64,000 nt of DNA from Adiantum capillus-veneris (Eukaryota > Streptophyta > Polypodiopsida > Polypodiales > Pteridaceae): NCBI GenBank assembly GCA_014529385.2, contig CM043944.1:85029884-85093883 (forward strand), read 5' to 3'. The position numbers and the translations under genes were made by a program. Below the pieces are notes generated by a model that was given only the letters and a program-made list of their open reading frames with translations, did no database searches and was not told the origin of the DNA. Shown in pieces: positions 48,200 to 58,437 of the stretch. The number at the start of each line of letters is the position of its first letter. The first letter of the stretch is position 1.

Positions 48200-50395
48200 C
48201 CGTCGTACACGGCCATCAAGCAGCAGGAGCATCAACTGCGAAAGAGCACGCGAGGGCCGAAAGTGTGCAGGGGATACATCAACAGGAAAGGTTGATAGGG
48301 GGCATCATCAAGGGCTGTGCGAGGTCAAGCAGCAGGAGACCGAGAAAGCAGGGTCGCATGAGCAATTTCAGGAGGTGGCCATCAACGAAGCTAGTGAGGA
48401 GCATGACCTAGAGTAGAAAACCACCGTTGAAGAGGAAAGCCGTCAGACAAGACAACGCGGGATCGTGAAGTCAAGCAAGGAGATGAGTGATGGTGGCAGG
48501 TATTGTTCTTGCACTAACACCACGAGCAATTTTACGGCTTATTAAAAAAAAAATAGACTTATTATTTTAAAGATGTTAAGAGTCCGTTCTTATGCGAGAT
48601 CGAAATCTCAACCAAGAGGATCGTCGAGCTAAAGAGTGCCGAGAGCAACAATACAATGAGGAGGAGATGACGTTCATTGAGTTGACGACGTGCAATGTTG
48701 CAAAGTTGATGAAGAGTTGAAGTAGATGATGTTGGCGTACTATTTGGAGGCCTCCGACAAGCAAACAGTGCAAGGAGCAGCATAAGGTCTTCTACGAGAT
48801 CCTAGCTACAACATTCAGCAGCAGTGTTAAAACTTCTTCGAGATTCAACACTGTTAAAGCTTCTACGAGATTCAACAGTGTTAAAATTTCTACGAGATAT
48901 CTTTCAAAACAAAAAGAAGAAGGGATTGCCTTGGTGAAGTGATGACAAAGTGAGTACTGCACGTGAAGGTGTTCGGGAAGAGTAAGGGAAGGGCATTGAG
49001 GCCATAATGATTTGGCATTTGCACTTTCGTTCAAGAGCACTTGTTGCCTATTGCGATCAAGTTATTTTTTTGTATTCAGATTTTAGTTCATTAAGCAATT
49101 TAATTCAAGGTGTTCTTTTGTGCTATATTCTCTTGAGATGTGCATCTTTCTCTCACTGTTTCCCATAGCGAGCATCTTGATGCTAACCCCCGGCTCAATT
49201 CGTGAACATAAAAATCGCCCGACAACGCGTGCGCGTGCACACACACACACACACACACATTTAAACATGACAGTTTGATTTTACCCTTAGTAGAGGAGAG
49301 CTTTCTGTCTCAGTTCAATTTCTTGTTTGGGATCCCTATCCTGTATTTTCATCCTTGGTGGTAGATTGGCAGCCCATACTCATTTCCGTTCTCATTCCAA
49401 AGACTGAGTTGTTTTTGTGCTATTTAAAAAGCCAACTATCTTTTGAATTGTTATGTTGTTTTGTGTATAAGTATAAGTATAAAAACAACAACATCAACAC
49501 ACACACACACATCCAACTTCCCATAAGGCAAATGGGAGCTACTTTGGACAAGCGGCATAACCAAACTTAGAAGGACTAGATTCAGCTTGCTAAATATGGT
49601 GGATTGTATTAACCTTATACTTTTACTTTTCCCTTGCATTAATTAAAAACTATAGTCTTATCATCAATTCAGCTAGCTCTTCTACAAGACCTTTATACTA
49701 TCCTTTTGAGCTTATATGAAGCTAACACGGGCTAGTGCCTACCTACTTATTTAGAACCTATCCTAAATTAAGATGGAATCTGGTAAAATTAAACTTATCC
49801 TTGAGCTTTGAAGCTACACCTCCTATGTAAAACCTTATCACAATCCTTGGGAGGTTCTATGAAGCTAGTCCCAAAACCTACCAGATTTAGATCTAGTAAA
49901 TTTAGACTATCTCTGGCAAGTTCAAATTCACCCTAAGGTTTCCCAAACTTCATTCTGAGAGTCTAATTAATAAATTTAATTAATTAAAATTTGCACAACT
50001 AGTTTCTATTTTTAGACTCCTATAAATGCTCTAATTAGCTCCCTTTGTCTTGTACCTTTAATCAATGTTTCTCTTTGAGATAGACATATCCTACCTTAAT
50101 ATGTAACTTTGACTTGGGATAATTAAATAGCAATTATCCTTGATCTTTTATAGATTTCTTTCCTTTGGTCCCAAGCCTTTGACTTAAATAAATCTAGAAT
50201 CACTTTAAACAATTTCTCTTATTCTCTCTTATTTTTTTCAAACTTAACTCGCCAATTTAAGATGGAAACTACGTTTAAAAGGTTAGAAATTAATCTTTAT
50301 GAAAGTATTTAGCAAGACTAATGGCACTTTGATTATCACATCAAAGGGATGTACTCGATAGATAGTGGAGGATGACCAATATCAACAAGTATTTG
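48200..50395 (+). repeat. Block TU, unit 2
   Basis: Direct repeat of 21995-24222, beginning CCGTCGTACACGGCC at the gypsy A border. It contains the TGTTAAAGCTTCTACGAGAT tandem motif (about 48825-48895) and a GC-alternating CA tract (49224-49258). No gene recognised. Confidence 0.85.
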
Positions 50396-50879
50396 TTGTA
50401 GCCATACTAACTCTCAAGATGCTAAAGATGCAAGTACATATTTAGCCTCTATGGTAGAAATTGTTACACATTTTTGCTTCTTGTTGGTGTAAGAAACAAG
50501 ACATCTATTGACAAATAAACGATTTCAATGGTAGAGCACATTGATAAGTAAGATCTTTCCCAATCTACATTTTTATATCTCAAAGGGTGAAGTGAAATCA
50601 TAGAATTCGAGAAAATTTGCGGCAAAGTGAATGTCAGGAGATGAGTGTTCAATCCAACAATTTGGAGACATCCAACAAGGCTAGCATAAGGTTGATGTGA
50701 TGCTCATCCTCCATCTTGTTTCACAAGTTGAGATTTTTTTGTAGAACTCACAACACAAGGAGTAGTCATAGTAGAATGTGCGGAGGCTAGGCCATTTTTT
50801 TTTAATAATGTCCTGAATGTACTTTGTTTGACAAAGTTTCCAAACACTCTTCTCAGGATACCATTGAATTTGAATACCA
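50396..50879 (-). pseudogene. Copia RT/RNase H fragment, part left of CACTA (unit 2)
   Basis: Same sequence as 5032-5509. The fragment is interrupted at 50880-50882 by the CACTA element and continues at 57749. In unit 2 the part with the CVDD motif has been lost by a ~105-bp deletion near 57817. Confidence 0.75.
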
Positions 50880-50882
50880 AGA
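50880..50882 (+). repeat. Target site duplication AGA, left
   Basis: AGA precedes the element and is repeated at 57746-57748. The empty site in units 0 and 1 (5510-5512, 24700-24702) has AGA once, in TACCAAGACATGAG. Confidence 0.95.
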
Positions 50883-50894
50883 CACTACAAGAGG

Positions 50895-51088
50895 CTATTC
50901 ATATTAGCGACGCTCACACAGCGACACTGAAAAAAAAAATCCCGGCGTCGCTATGAGCGTCGCAAATTTCTTTGGAAATTTGCGATGCTCATAGCGACAC
51001 CGACTGGGCTAAAAAAATAACAGAGCGCGCCCAAAAACTCAGATCTCAGATCTGAGTTTTTCGGCGCCCTCAAGCAAGGAGCAGGTAA

Positions 51089-51126
<38 letters not shown>

Positions 51127-51132
51127 CTTCTC

Positions 51133-51164
<32 letters not shown>

Positions 51165-51289
51165 CACGAGGAGAGGAAGGAGAGCCAGGTATGCTCCTTC
51201 CCTCTCCTCACTCTCATGTTCCCTTCCCCTCTTTCTCTCTCCCTCTCTCTCTCTCTCACACACACACATACACATACACACATAGTGTT

Positions 51290-51327
<38 letters not shown>

Positions 51328-51750
51328 AACATAAACAAAAACGCACACACACATACATAAACAAAGAATGCACACACACATTGAGAGAGGAAAAGAGAGA
51401 GAGAGCATGCATAAACAAAAAACGCACGCATTGAGAGAGGAAAAGAGAGAGAGAACATGCATAAACAAAAAACGCACACATTGAGAGAGGAAAAGAGAGA
51501 GAAAACATGCATACGATCCAAAAAAATGCACACACATTGAGAGAGAAAGAGAGAGAAACTAATTTAACGTCGTAGAAAACTAATTAAAATTAAAAGATCT
51601 AAAGATCTAGCCAACGAGGAGTTGAACTCAAGACCTATTATTCAAGAGGGAAATGGCATAACCAATCTATCATACTTGGCATGGGTGATAGAAAGGTTAT
51701 ACCATTTATCTCTTTTTATTGGCACACACATCCACACACGCGCACACACA
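50895..51750 (+). other. CACTA left subterminal and simple-repeat region
   Basis: TAGCGACG-type motifs occur near 50905-51005. TC, CA and GA runs follow (51091-51122, 51135-51165, 51240-51322). A 50-bp minisatellite lies at about 51369-51552, with TTGAGAGAGG at 51381, 51431 and 51481 and a variant at 51537. Long minus-strand frames here are produced by these repeats. No gene. Confidence 0.8.
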
Positions 51751-51850
51751 CAAGAACAAGAGAGTTATAACGTCGTAGGAAACTATCCTAAAAGACGTTA
51801 AAGATTAGGTTAGATGTAGACTTCCGTTAAATTAGATTTAGGTTTATTTA
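51751..51850 (+). repeat. Direct repeat, left copy, beside the captured fragment
   Basis: About 100 bp including AACGTCGTAGGAAACTATCC and GATTAGGTTAGATGTAGACT. The right copy is 52494-52591, with about three differences. Both are preceded by CA-rich tracts. Confidence 0.9.
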
Positions 51851-51942
51851 AGTTAAATTAGATTAGATTTAGGTTTATTTTTAATTAGATTTACGTTTAT
51901 TTACGCTAGATTTAGATTTACATTATATTAGATTAGATTTAG

Positions 51943-52305
51943 GTCTCCATAGACTGCGATGCCTGCATGAAGCGGGTGAAGAAAGCCCTCAATGGAATAT
52001 AGGGTATTGCTGCCTTCACTCATGGTGGGCTCCGTCGATCCAAAAGTACTGGTGAAATGTCTTCAGAAGATAGGGAAGAAGGTGGATCTTCAGGGCGGCA
52101 AGAGTCACTACATCCCCGACACAATGACCATCTAGACAACCTCTACTCATTCAACAGCAACTTCAAAGTTAGTAACAAGAGCAAGAACGGTCTAAAGGGC
52201 CAATTGCTGTCGTCAGATGTGGATGGAGATGAGGCAGCGTCACCGCCGGAAGTTAACTCTCACATCTTTAGTGATGAGAATGCCAACTCTTGCCGAGTTA
52301 TGTGA
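51943..52305 (+). pseudogene. Captured HIPP-type gene fragment (HMA domain plus CaaX box)
   Basis: The frame opens right after a splice-acceptor-like TTTAG (51938-51942). It reads VSIDCDACMKRVKKALNGI, matching the first half of a heavy-metal-associated domain with its CxxC metal-binding motif (CDAC, about 51955-51966). TAG at 52000-52002 replaces what is usually Lys or Gln before the conserved Gly. The same frame continues through ATG 52057 as a hydrophilic stretch (RRSKSTGEM, DVDGDEAASPPE) and ends HIFSDENANSCRVM-stop. Heavy-metal-associated isoprenylated plant proteins end this way: SDEN-like residues and a CaaX box, here CRVM, for farnesylation. The second half of the HMA domain is missing, so it is a rearranged, non-functional fragment of a host gene. 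Confidence 0.75.
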
Positions 52306-52441
52306 AAAATTATGTGTTAAATCAGTTTTAAGGTTCTTATAATCCCTGTTAGTTTAATTCTTTGTTTTTAATATAACATAATTTACGTTAGATTTAGATT
52401 TATGTTATATTAGATTAGACTTAGGTTTATTTAGGTTTACC

Positions 52442-52496
<55 letters not shown>

Positions 52497-52912
52497 GAAG
52501 AAGAGAGTTTTAACGTCGTAGGAAACTATCCCAAAAGACGTTAAAGATTAGGTTAGATGTAGACTTACGTTAAATTAGATTTAGGTTTATTTTTTTTTAG
52601 ATTTACGCCTATTTATGTTAGATCGAGTCCACGCAAGAATTACTTACGGTTTAGGGTTTAGAGTTAGACGAACAGCGAAAAGATCTACTGTGAAAAGATG
52701 TTAAGATGCTGTGAAGTGCTACAGCTAGAGAAGAGGCAAAGGGGTTTTGTCCACTACATGCAGTATCATGTAGACGTGGGTCTATAGATTTCTTGTACCC
52801 ACAAATATAGGTATTGACCAATAAAGACGAGATTATAACCCGGTGGTTCTGATCTCCGTGCACCTCTAGACCGAGGTGTGCGGGGATTGGACATGACTAG
52901 AGAATGTGAGGT

Positions 52913-52946
<34 letters not shown>

Positions 52947-53008
52947 GACGAAGAATGCCAATAGAATATTAAATTTGTTGTCCAGGTTATAAGATTTTTA
53001 TCCTCATT
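52306..53008 (+). other. CACTA interior between captured fragment and transposase gene
   Basis: It contains the second direct repeat (52494-52591), a pure CA run (about 52446-52495), a GA run (52917-52942) and TTAGATTTAGGTTTA-type low-complexity sequence. A minus-strand frame (52651-52863) is unassigned. The promoter of the transposase gene should lie here, but I see no convincing element. Confidence 0.5.
52494..52591 (+). repeat. Direct repeat, right copy
   Basis: Partner of 51751-51850. The two copies enclose the captured HIPP fragment at a spacing of about 743 bp. Confidence 0.9.
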
Positions 53009-55563
53009 ATGAGTAGTGACGAGGATGTGGGACCGTCCAACCGAAACACCTATCTCTCAACGAGGGTCTTATGTCCTTGTAATCAATGCAAGCATGCTAT
53101 GCGACGGACAAGACGTGTTTCTTTGCAGCACGTTCGCGAATTTTGCGAGTTCGATCCATCTATTATAGATCGAGTTGTTGCCAATTATAACTCGTCGGAC
53201 TCTGACGTTGGCCAACAAGCAGCAATCTTGCAACCCAATAGACGTGTTCGCAGGCGCTTTGGTCAAGCAGCATATGTGAGGCCACAAGATGTAGCCTCTG
53301 ACAGCTCGAGGGATGATCATGCAGAGCACATTCCCAACGAGGCAATGTTTGAGCCCGAGATTGATGAAATGATCAAGACGATCATGGATTCAGAAAGACT
53401 TATCTCTGATGATATGAAAAGTGAAGCTGATACGCCATTGTATAATGGAGCACGTATGTCTAGATTGAAAGCACTCCTGGTTCTTCTCAACATGCAGGCA
53501 AAGTTTGGATGGAGTGACACTAGCGTCACAGCGCTTTTCAGGTGATCTATGACAATTAGTTCACTTTAATAAAACTCTAAATGTATAATGATCTAATAGA
53601 TTTTTACACGACTGTATCGTATTTTTATGTTGTGTAGATTGCTTAAAGAGCACATACTACCAGCTGACAATGTGATGCCAGATTCCCGAGATGAAGCAAG
53701 AAAGATTTTGCGAAACTTGGGGATGGATTACAATTCTATCCACGCTTGTCCTAATGACTGCATTCTTTTCAGAGGGGAATACATATACATGGAGAAGTGT
53801 CCGAAATGTGATTCCGAAAGATATCGAGTAGATCTCCACGGGATAAAAATTCCACAAAAGATTTTGCAACATTTTCCTCTGCTTCCTCGCATCAAGCATT
53901 TCTTCGAATGTAAGTCCATGGCCGCCCTAGCATCATGGCATGAGGAGAATAAATCTTCGGATGGTGTGCTACGAATTCCTGTAGATTGCGCAGCCTGGAA
54001 ACATATAGATGGAACATGGTCGGATTTTGCCAGGGAAGCTCGAATTTGCGCTTAGGCCTGGCTATGGATGGCGTAAATCCATTTGGTCAAAGATCAACAT
54101 CTTACAGTGTATGGCCCATTGTCATCGTCAACTACAACATTCCCCCGTGATTGACTACGAAGAAGGGGCACCTATGTCTAAGCTTGATTGTGCCAGGGTA
54201 ATATAAAGTGGAGAATATGGATGTGTATCTTCGTCCACTATTGGAAGAGCTACAACAATTGTGGATTGGCATAGAGGTGGTGGATATGAGCCGACACACA
54301 GGACGACGGAATGCTTTGATCAGAGGCATTCTAATGTGGACCATGCATGACTATCCCGGGCTAACAGAATGCTCAGGTGATCTATTGACACTCCTCACTC
54401 AGACACTGTAAATCTTGTTTTTTCCCATAGTTGATCTATTATCATGTGTATACATGCAGGGCTTCAAACAAGCGGATACAAAGCATGTGTCACATGTGGA
54501 CCTAGACTGAATGCACGTAGGGCGCCCTCTCTGAAGAAGCAAATCTACAAAGGTCATCAAGCGTATCTTCTAGAGAATCATGTGTTACGCGACGGCTTTT
54601 TGGGAAGAGAGCCACCAAGGATGTCTGCACAAGCATGGTTAGAGCAAAAGGAGATGTGCGATGACGGATTGCCTCCAGGGATGAAGAGACTGAGGAAGAG
54701 AGGGAGTACTCTCGGGGTTGCGCGACCAAGGTAAGTTTGCAATGTACGACATGCTAGTGAATTTATTTCTAAACGTTTGAACGGCCACTCATAATCTTTG
54801 TTCGTTGTAGTATAAGTCATACACAGTAGCATGGTGTAAAGGTCGACATTTTAGGGTGGAACGGATCGACAAAAAGCGTTTTACTCAAGATTGTGGAATC
54901 ATGGAAAAATTTGAACAGTCTAGTCGACGACGTTCCTCTGATGCAGATCCTGTGGTGGCGGAACTCACTTACTTCGGCATGCTGCAAGAGATTTTGAGGA
55001 TCGATTACAGAGGATTTTTTGTCGACTTGTTCGACGTGCAATGGTTCAAGATATTCATGGAGGGTCACAACGCTACTGTGCGTAGAGGAGAGTCTGGTTT
55101 TCTTGAGGTGGATTCTACTAAGAAATGGACTGACCTAAGAGACACTTTCGTACTACCAGAGCATTGTGAACAAGTAAGTATGTAAATAGTTAACATCCCC
55201 CTTTTACAAGTTATGTGCTTGAAAGCTCTCATGTAAGTTATGTGGCTCTGGCAGGTAATATTTCATCCTACAAAGTCTACATCAAACTGGTGGTACGTCA
55301 TAGAGGTAGCCCCTCGTAGTGCAAGGACGTATGAAGGCTACCATGTGCAAATCACAACGGCATCAATGGAGGAGATCAGAGAAGATGCTCAATCAGAAGC
55401 CGCTGTGGTGGTGCCAGACGAGCATGAAGATGCTACCACTCTATATGGGGTGCATGCAGAGGAGCTACAAAATGAAACAGAGGATATGTGTTTAAACGGA
55501 GAGCTCTATATAGATATAGGAAGTTATGCTGAGTTATGCGAGGATGAGAGAGAGATCTCTTAA
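53009..55563 (+). pseudogene. TNP2-like CACTA transposase gene with lesions
   Basis: Exon 1 (53009-53541) begins with a degenerate transposase-associated zinc region (CPCNQCKHAMRRTRRVSLQHV). It joins exon 2 (53638) through a GT-AG intron in phase, giving ALFRLLKEHILPADN. Exon 2 is typical TNP2 (Transposase_21): ACPNDCILFRGEY, CPKCDSERYRVD, DCAAWKHID. A one-base shift near 54044, TGA at 54148 and TAA at 54199 break it before LRPLLEELQQLW. Exon 3 (54460-54730) has SGYKACVTCGPRL. Exons 4 (54811-55173) and 5 (55255-55563) form a DUF4216-like C-terminus (AELTYFGMLQEILRIDYRGF, NWWYVIEVAPRS). Exons 3 and 4 do not join in frame at the obvious sites, and the catalytic middle looks shortened. Confidence 0.85.
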
Positions 55564-55835
55564 AGCCACAAATATTGTATTTGAACAATTTTGCTCCGTG
55601 TTGTAAAAGCTCTGGCTCTCTAAGTACCTTCCATGGTGTATAACGCTCTTTTCTATTCGCGCTCACATCTTTTGATTGAAAATTCTAAGTTTTTGACTTG
55701 CCTCTTCTATCACTCAATTCATTGCGTCATTGTATTTATATGCGTCATTACGTCATTGTATTTAATGGTCTTTGCGTCATTGTCTACTCTATTCATTCAA
55801 TATTAAGTTTAAATATTCGTGTGTTTAATGCAGGT
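55564..55835 (+). other. Intergenic or intron sequence between the two CACTA genes
   Basis: AT-rich, with a GCGTCATTG motif repeated (about 55723-55785). TGCAG at 55829-55833 resembles an intron acceptor just before ATG 55836, so an upstream non-coding exon is possible. Confidence 0.4.
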
Positions 55836-57145
55836 ATGGATGATGAGGAGTTTCTTTCTTCTTTGTCACCGTAGCAGAGACAGTGGTACGTGGAGCGTCA
55901 TCGCTCTGGCGCATCATCGTGCATTCCTACTCCATCCGCATCTCCCTCTCTTTCGGAGCATTCGGCGCGCTTCGAAGCTTCTGCGTCGACGAGACGATCT
56001 TCACACTCGTCTAGACACCGGCGCTCTAGTGGTGGCGGTGGCGGTTGTTGTGGGGATTCCGCCGCCGATGCCTCCACACCGCCTCGTGTTCGACGAGGCT
56101 CTTTACCCTCCCCTTCTTTGCCCGCCCCCACACCAGCCACAGCATCGCCATCTACGCCAGGTTTTGCGCGGCTGACTATTCCTAGCAGCTACACACCTCT
56201 ACCTACTCCGCCAGGAGCCACCCCACTCGACACTCCTCGCTTCGGGGCCCAGACGCCGGTGGAGACACCTGACGTCCGTACCCCCATCGACACGCCGCTA
56301 GAGACCCCTGCCGGGACACCCAGGTTCACGCGTCACCGGCCAGAGGGCTTGCCTTACTCCGTCGACTTCAGCGACGGCATCATCATGGATGATGACGGCA
56401 AGAAGGTGATTTCGCGCATGTGTGGTCTTTGCTCTCAGCTGTTTAGACACTACATACTAAACAAATGGAGTGAAGTACCAAGTGATTTAAAAAACAGTGT
56501 CATCAACATACTTCATGATGAGTTTCCCGTTCCAACACGGAATCAACGCTTCAATGAAGACCTGATGAAGATTCGAATGCGCGAATACTGCAAACACAAG
56601 TGTTCCGAAGTGCAAAAAGCAATCAAGAATGGGTGGAACAGGCCAGATTGGCTGGCCAAAGAAGATTGGAAGAATGCGAAGAAAGCAGCGCGCGAGAATC
56701 CCGACAAGTGGAAGCAACAAAAGGATGCAGCCAGAGCGCGAGTAGAGGCAGAGAGCTCGCACCACTTGGGGAGCGGTAGATGGGCATCATTTGAGGCCGA
56801 TTTTGTAAGTGTTTTCGCATTGCTCTTTATGTTCGATAGTTTAGGGTTTATGAGTTTTTTAATTCTAACATAATGAAATCTTTGTATGTTTTGACAGTGG
56901 TCGATGACAGGACGTGATCCCACACTGTACGAGCGCGAGTACGCAGGCAGGAAGGTCTTAAACGCCCTGATGGACATTCTCAGTTCTCGCAGCGGCATGG
57001 TTAGTATTAGGGTTTACTCTTTTCTATTTTTTGTATTGTTTTATAAATGTCGTTATATGTTTATACTTACTGAAAGTTGTCTTATTGTCTTTTTTTACAG
57101 AATCCGACAGATATGCCGCTTGGACGCGATGAGACGTCTGACTAG
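55836..57145 (+). pseudogene. TNPA-like (Transposase_24 type) CACTA gene, three exons, one premature stop
   Basis: The likely start is ATG 55836 (MDDEEFLSSLSP). TAG at 55872 interrupts it, and the frame then stays open from 55875 to 56804. The N-terminal part is Ser/Pro/Thr-rich with TP repeats (PIDTPLETPAGTP) and much more GC-rich than its surroundings. The C-terminal part, with NGWNRPDWLAKEDWKNAK, KQQKDAARARVE and SSHHLGSGRWASF, resembles the plant En/Spm Transposase_24 family, whose members bind subterminal repeats. Introns 56805-56897 and 57000-57100 have GT-AG ends and keep phase 0. Exon 2 adds SMTGRDPTLYEREYAGRK, and exon 3 ends at TAG 57143-57145. Confidence 0.75.
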
Positions 57146-57519
57146 ACGACGTCAGTTTAGCCGTAGCTAGATAGCATTAGTTTAGGGTTTCTCATAGCTT
57201 ATGTATCATGAGACGGATTTTATACGTCTTTTTGAACCATGTATGTTATTACATTTGTCACCGCAGTTCCTTTTGCCAATCAATTCTTTATGCCTATGAT
57301 GTTGTACAATTGTCATTATTACATTTGCCAATCAATTCATTTTGCCTATGATGTGTACAATTGTCAATTTTACGCTTGTCAATTTTGCAAACAATGCGTC
57401 TTGTGGGTGACTATTTTGGGTCTATTATCTACCCTTGCACTTTTTTTAAAAAGTGAATCAAGTACAATATGGTTGATGGGTGGCAGGGCATTCAATGTCC
57501 TGTCACCAAAAAAAATTCT
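57146..57519 (+). other. CACTA sequence downstream of the TNPA-like gene
   Basis: AT-rich, containing ATTACATTTG(T/C)CA and CAATTCATTTTGCC-type motifs in near-direct repeats (57247-57370). No coding evidence beyond a chance frame. Confidence 0.5.
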
Positions 57520-57733
57520 CTCGGGCGTCGCTATAACCGTCGCTATTTATGGCTCTATAGCGTCGCTATGAGCGTCGCTATAGTCTTCTGTGTAAACGTC
57601 GCTATAGGCGTCGCTATATAGCGACGCTCATAGCGACGCATATAGCGACGCTACTAGCGACGGTTTTAGCGACGCCGGGGGTTATAAAAACCCAGTGTAT
57701 TTCCGTCGCTAACAGCGTCACAAGAGCACACAA
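57520..57733 (+). repeat. Right subterminal repeat array of CACTA element
   Basis: CGTCGCTA or its reverse complement TAGCGACG occurs about 12 times within roughly 200 bp. Six forward copies are followed by five inverted ones around CGTCGCTATATAGCGACG, then one more forward copy. Subterminal repeats of this kind are the binding sites of TNPA in En/Spm. The array could fold into a hairpin. Confidence 0.9.
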
Positions 57734-57745
57734 CCTCTTGTAGTG

Positions 57746-57748
57746 AGA
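57746..57748 (+). repeat. Target site duplication AGA, right
   Basis: AGA directly after GTAGTG, then CATGAGTG as in the empty sites of units 0 and 1. Confidence 0.95.
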
Positions 57749-58403
57749 CATGAGTGTGTGTCTCCCAAATCCACCATGTCTTGATGCCGAAGACAAAACC
57801 TTCTATAATTATTAAAGAAAGTTAAAACCTTTAAAGGAGACTAAGAAATATCATCTTGATGCTGATGAATATAAGGTCTTTAAAGAGTATGTCAAAGGTA
57901 ACTAAACTTTTATGTGATCCCTCTTTGGGTTAGTTTTATGATATTTATTGCAAAAAAACTAAGCATTATGACAAAAATTCTCATTGTCTTAATTTAATTG
58001 GAGTGAGTTATTTGAATCTTGTAGGTTGACATTTAATCTGGATCTTCAATGACAAGGATGGGATGAAAAAAGAAATCGTACGGATTTAGTTGTGTGTATC
58101 TTAGAAGTTACAATAACAAAAGATTCTTAGTAATGAGATCATAACAGAAGATTTTGTAGTAATGAGATCCTTGTGTTGGGACTGGTTTTATGCTCCGCCT
58201 CTGTTTGTTGGCGGGATGGGGTGGAAACACCTTTATTGTTGCTTTTGTCAGGAGAGGACATTCTCTTCTTGGTATTTGATTTAAGTTTGCATGTTAAAGG
58301 TGACGCTCTACTGGCAGTAGCGCCCTTGGCCTTTGAGATCCTCATGGTTGGAGAACTGATGCAAGAGAGTAGAGCAGCTATGTTGCAAGTGCATGTGATG
58401 CTC

Positions 58404-58437
<34 letters not shown>

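Larger units (their letters stand above)
50883..57745 (+). mobile_element. CACTA (En/Spm) DNA transposon, 6.86 kb
   Basis: The ends CACTACAAGAGG (50883-50894) and CCTCTTGTAGTG (57734-57745) are perfect 12-bp inverted repeats, flanked by a 3-bp duplication. That is the definition of the CACTA superfamily. Inside, on the plus strand, are a captured gene fragment, a TNP2-like transposase gene and a TNPA-like gene. Short CGTCGCTA-type subterminal repeats are present, sparse on the left and dense on the right. Both genes carry stops, so this copy could at most move with help from another copy. Confidence 0.97.

Noticed and set aside
51781-51945. TTTAGGTTTA-like stretch as interstitial telomere repeat
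   Set aside because: The spacing is irregular and TTTAGGG is not repeated; it is AT-rich low-complexity sequence within the CACTA element.
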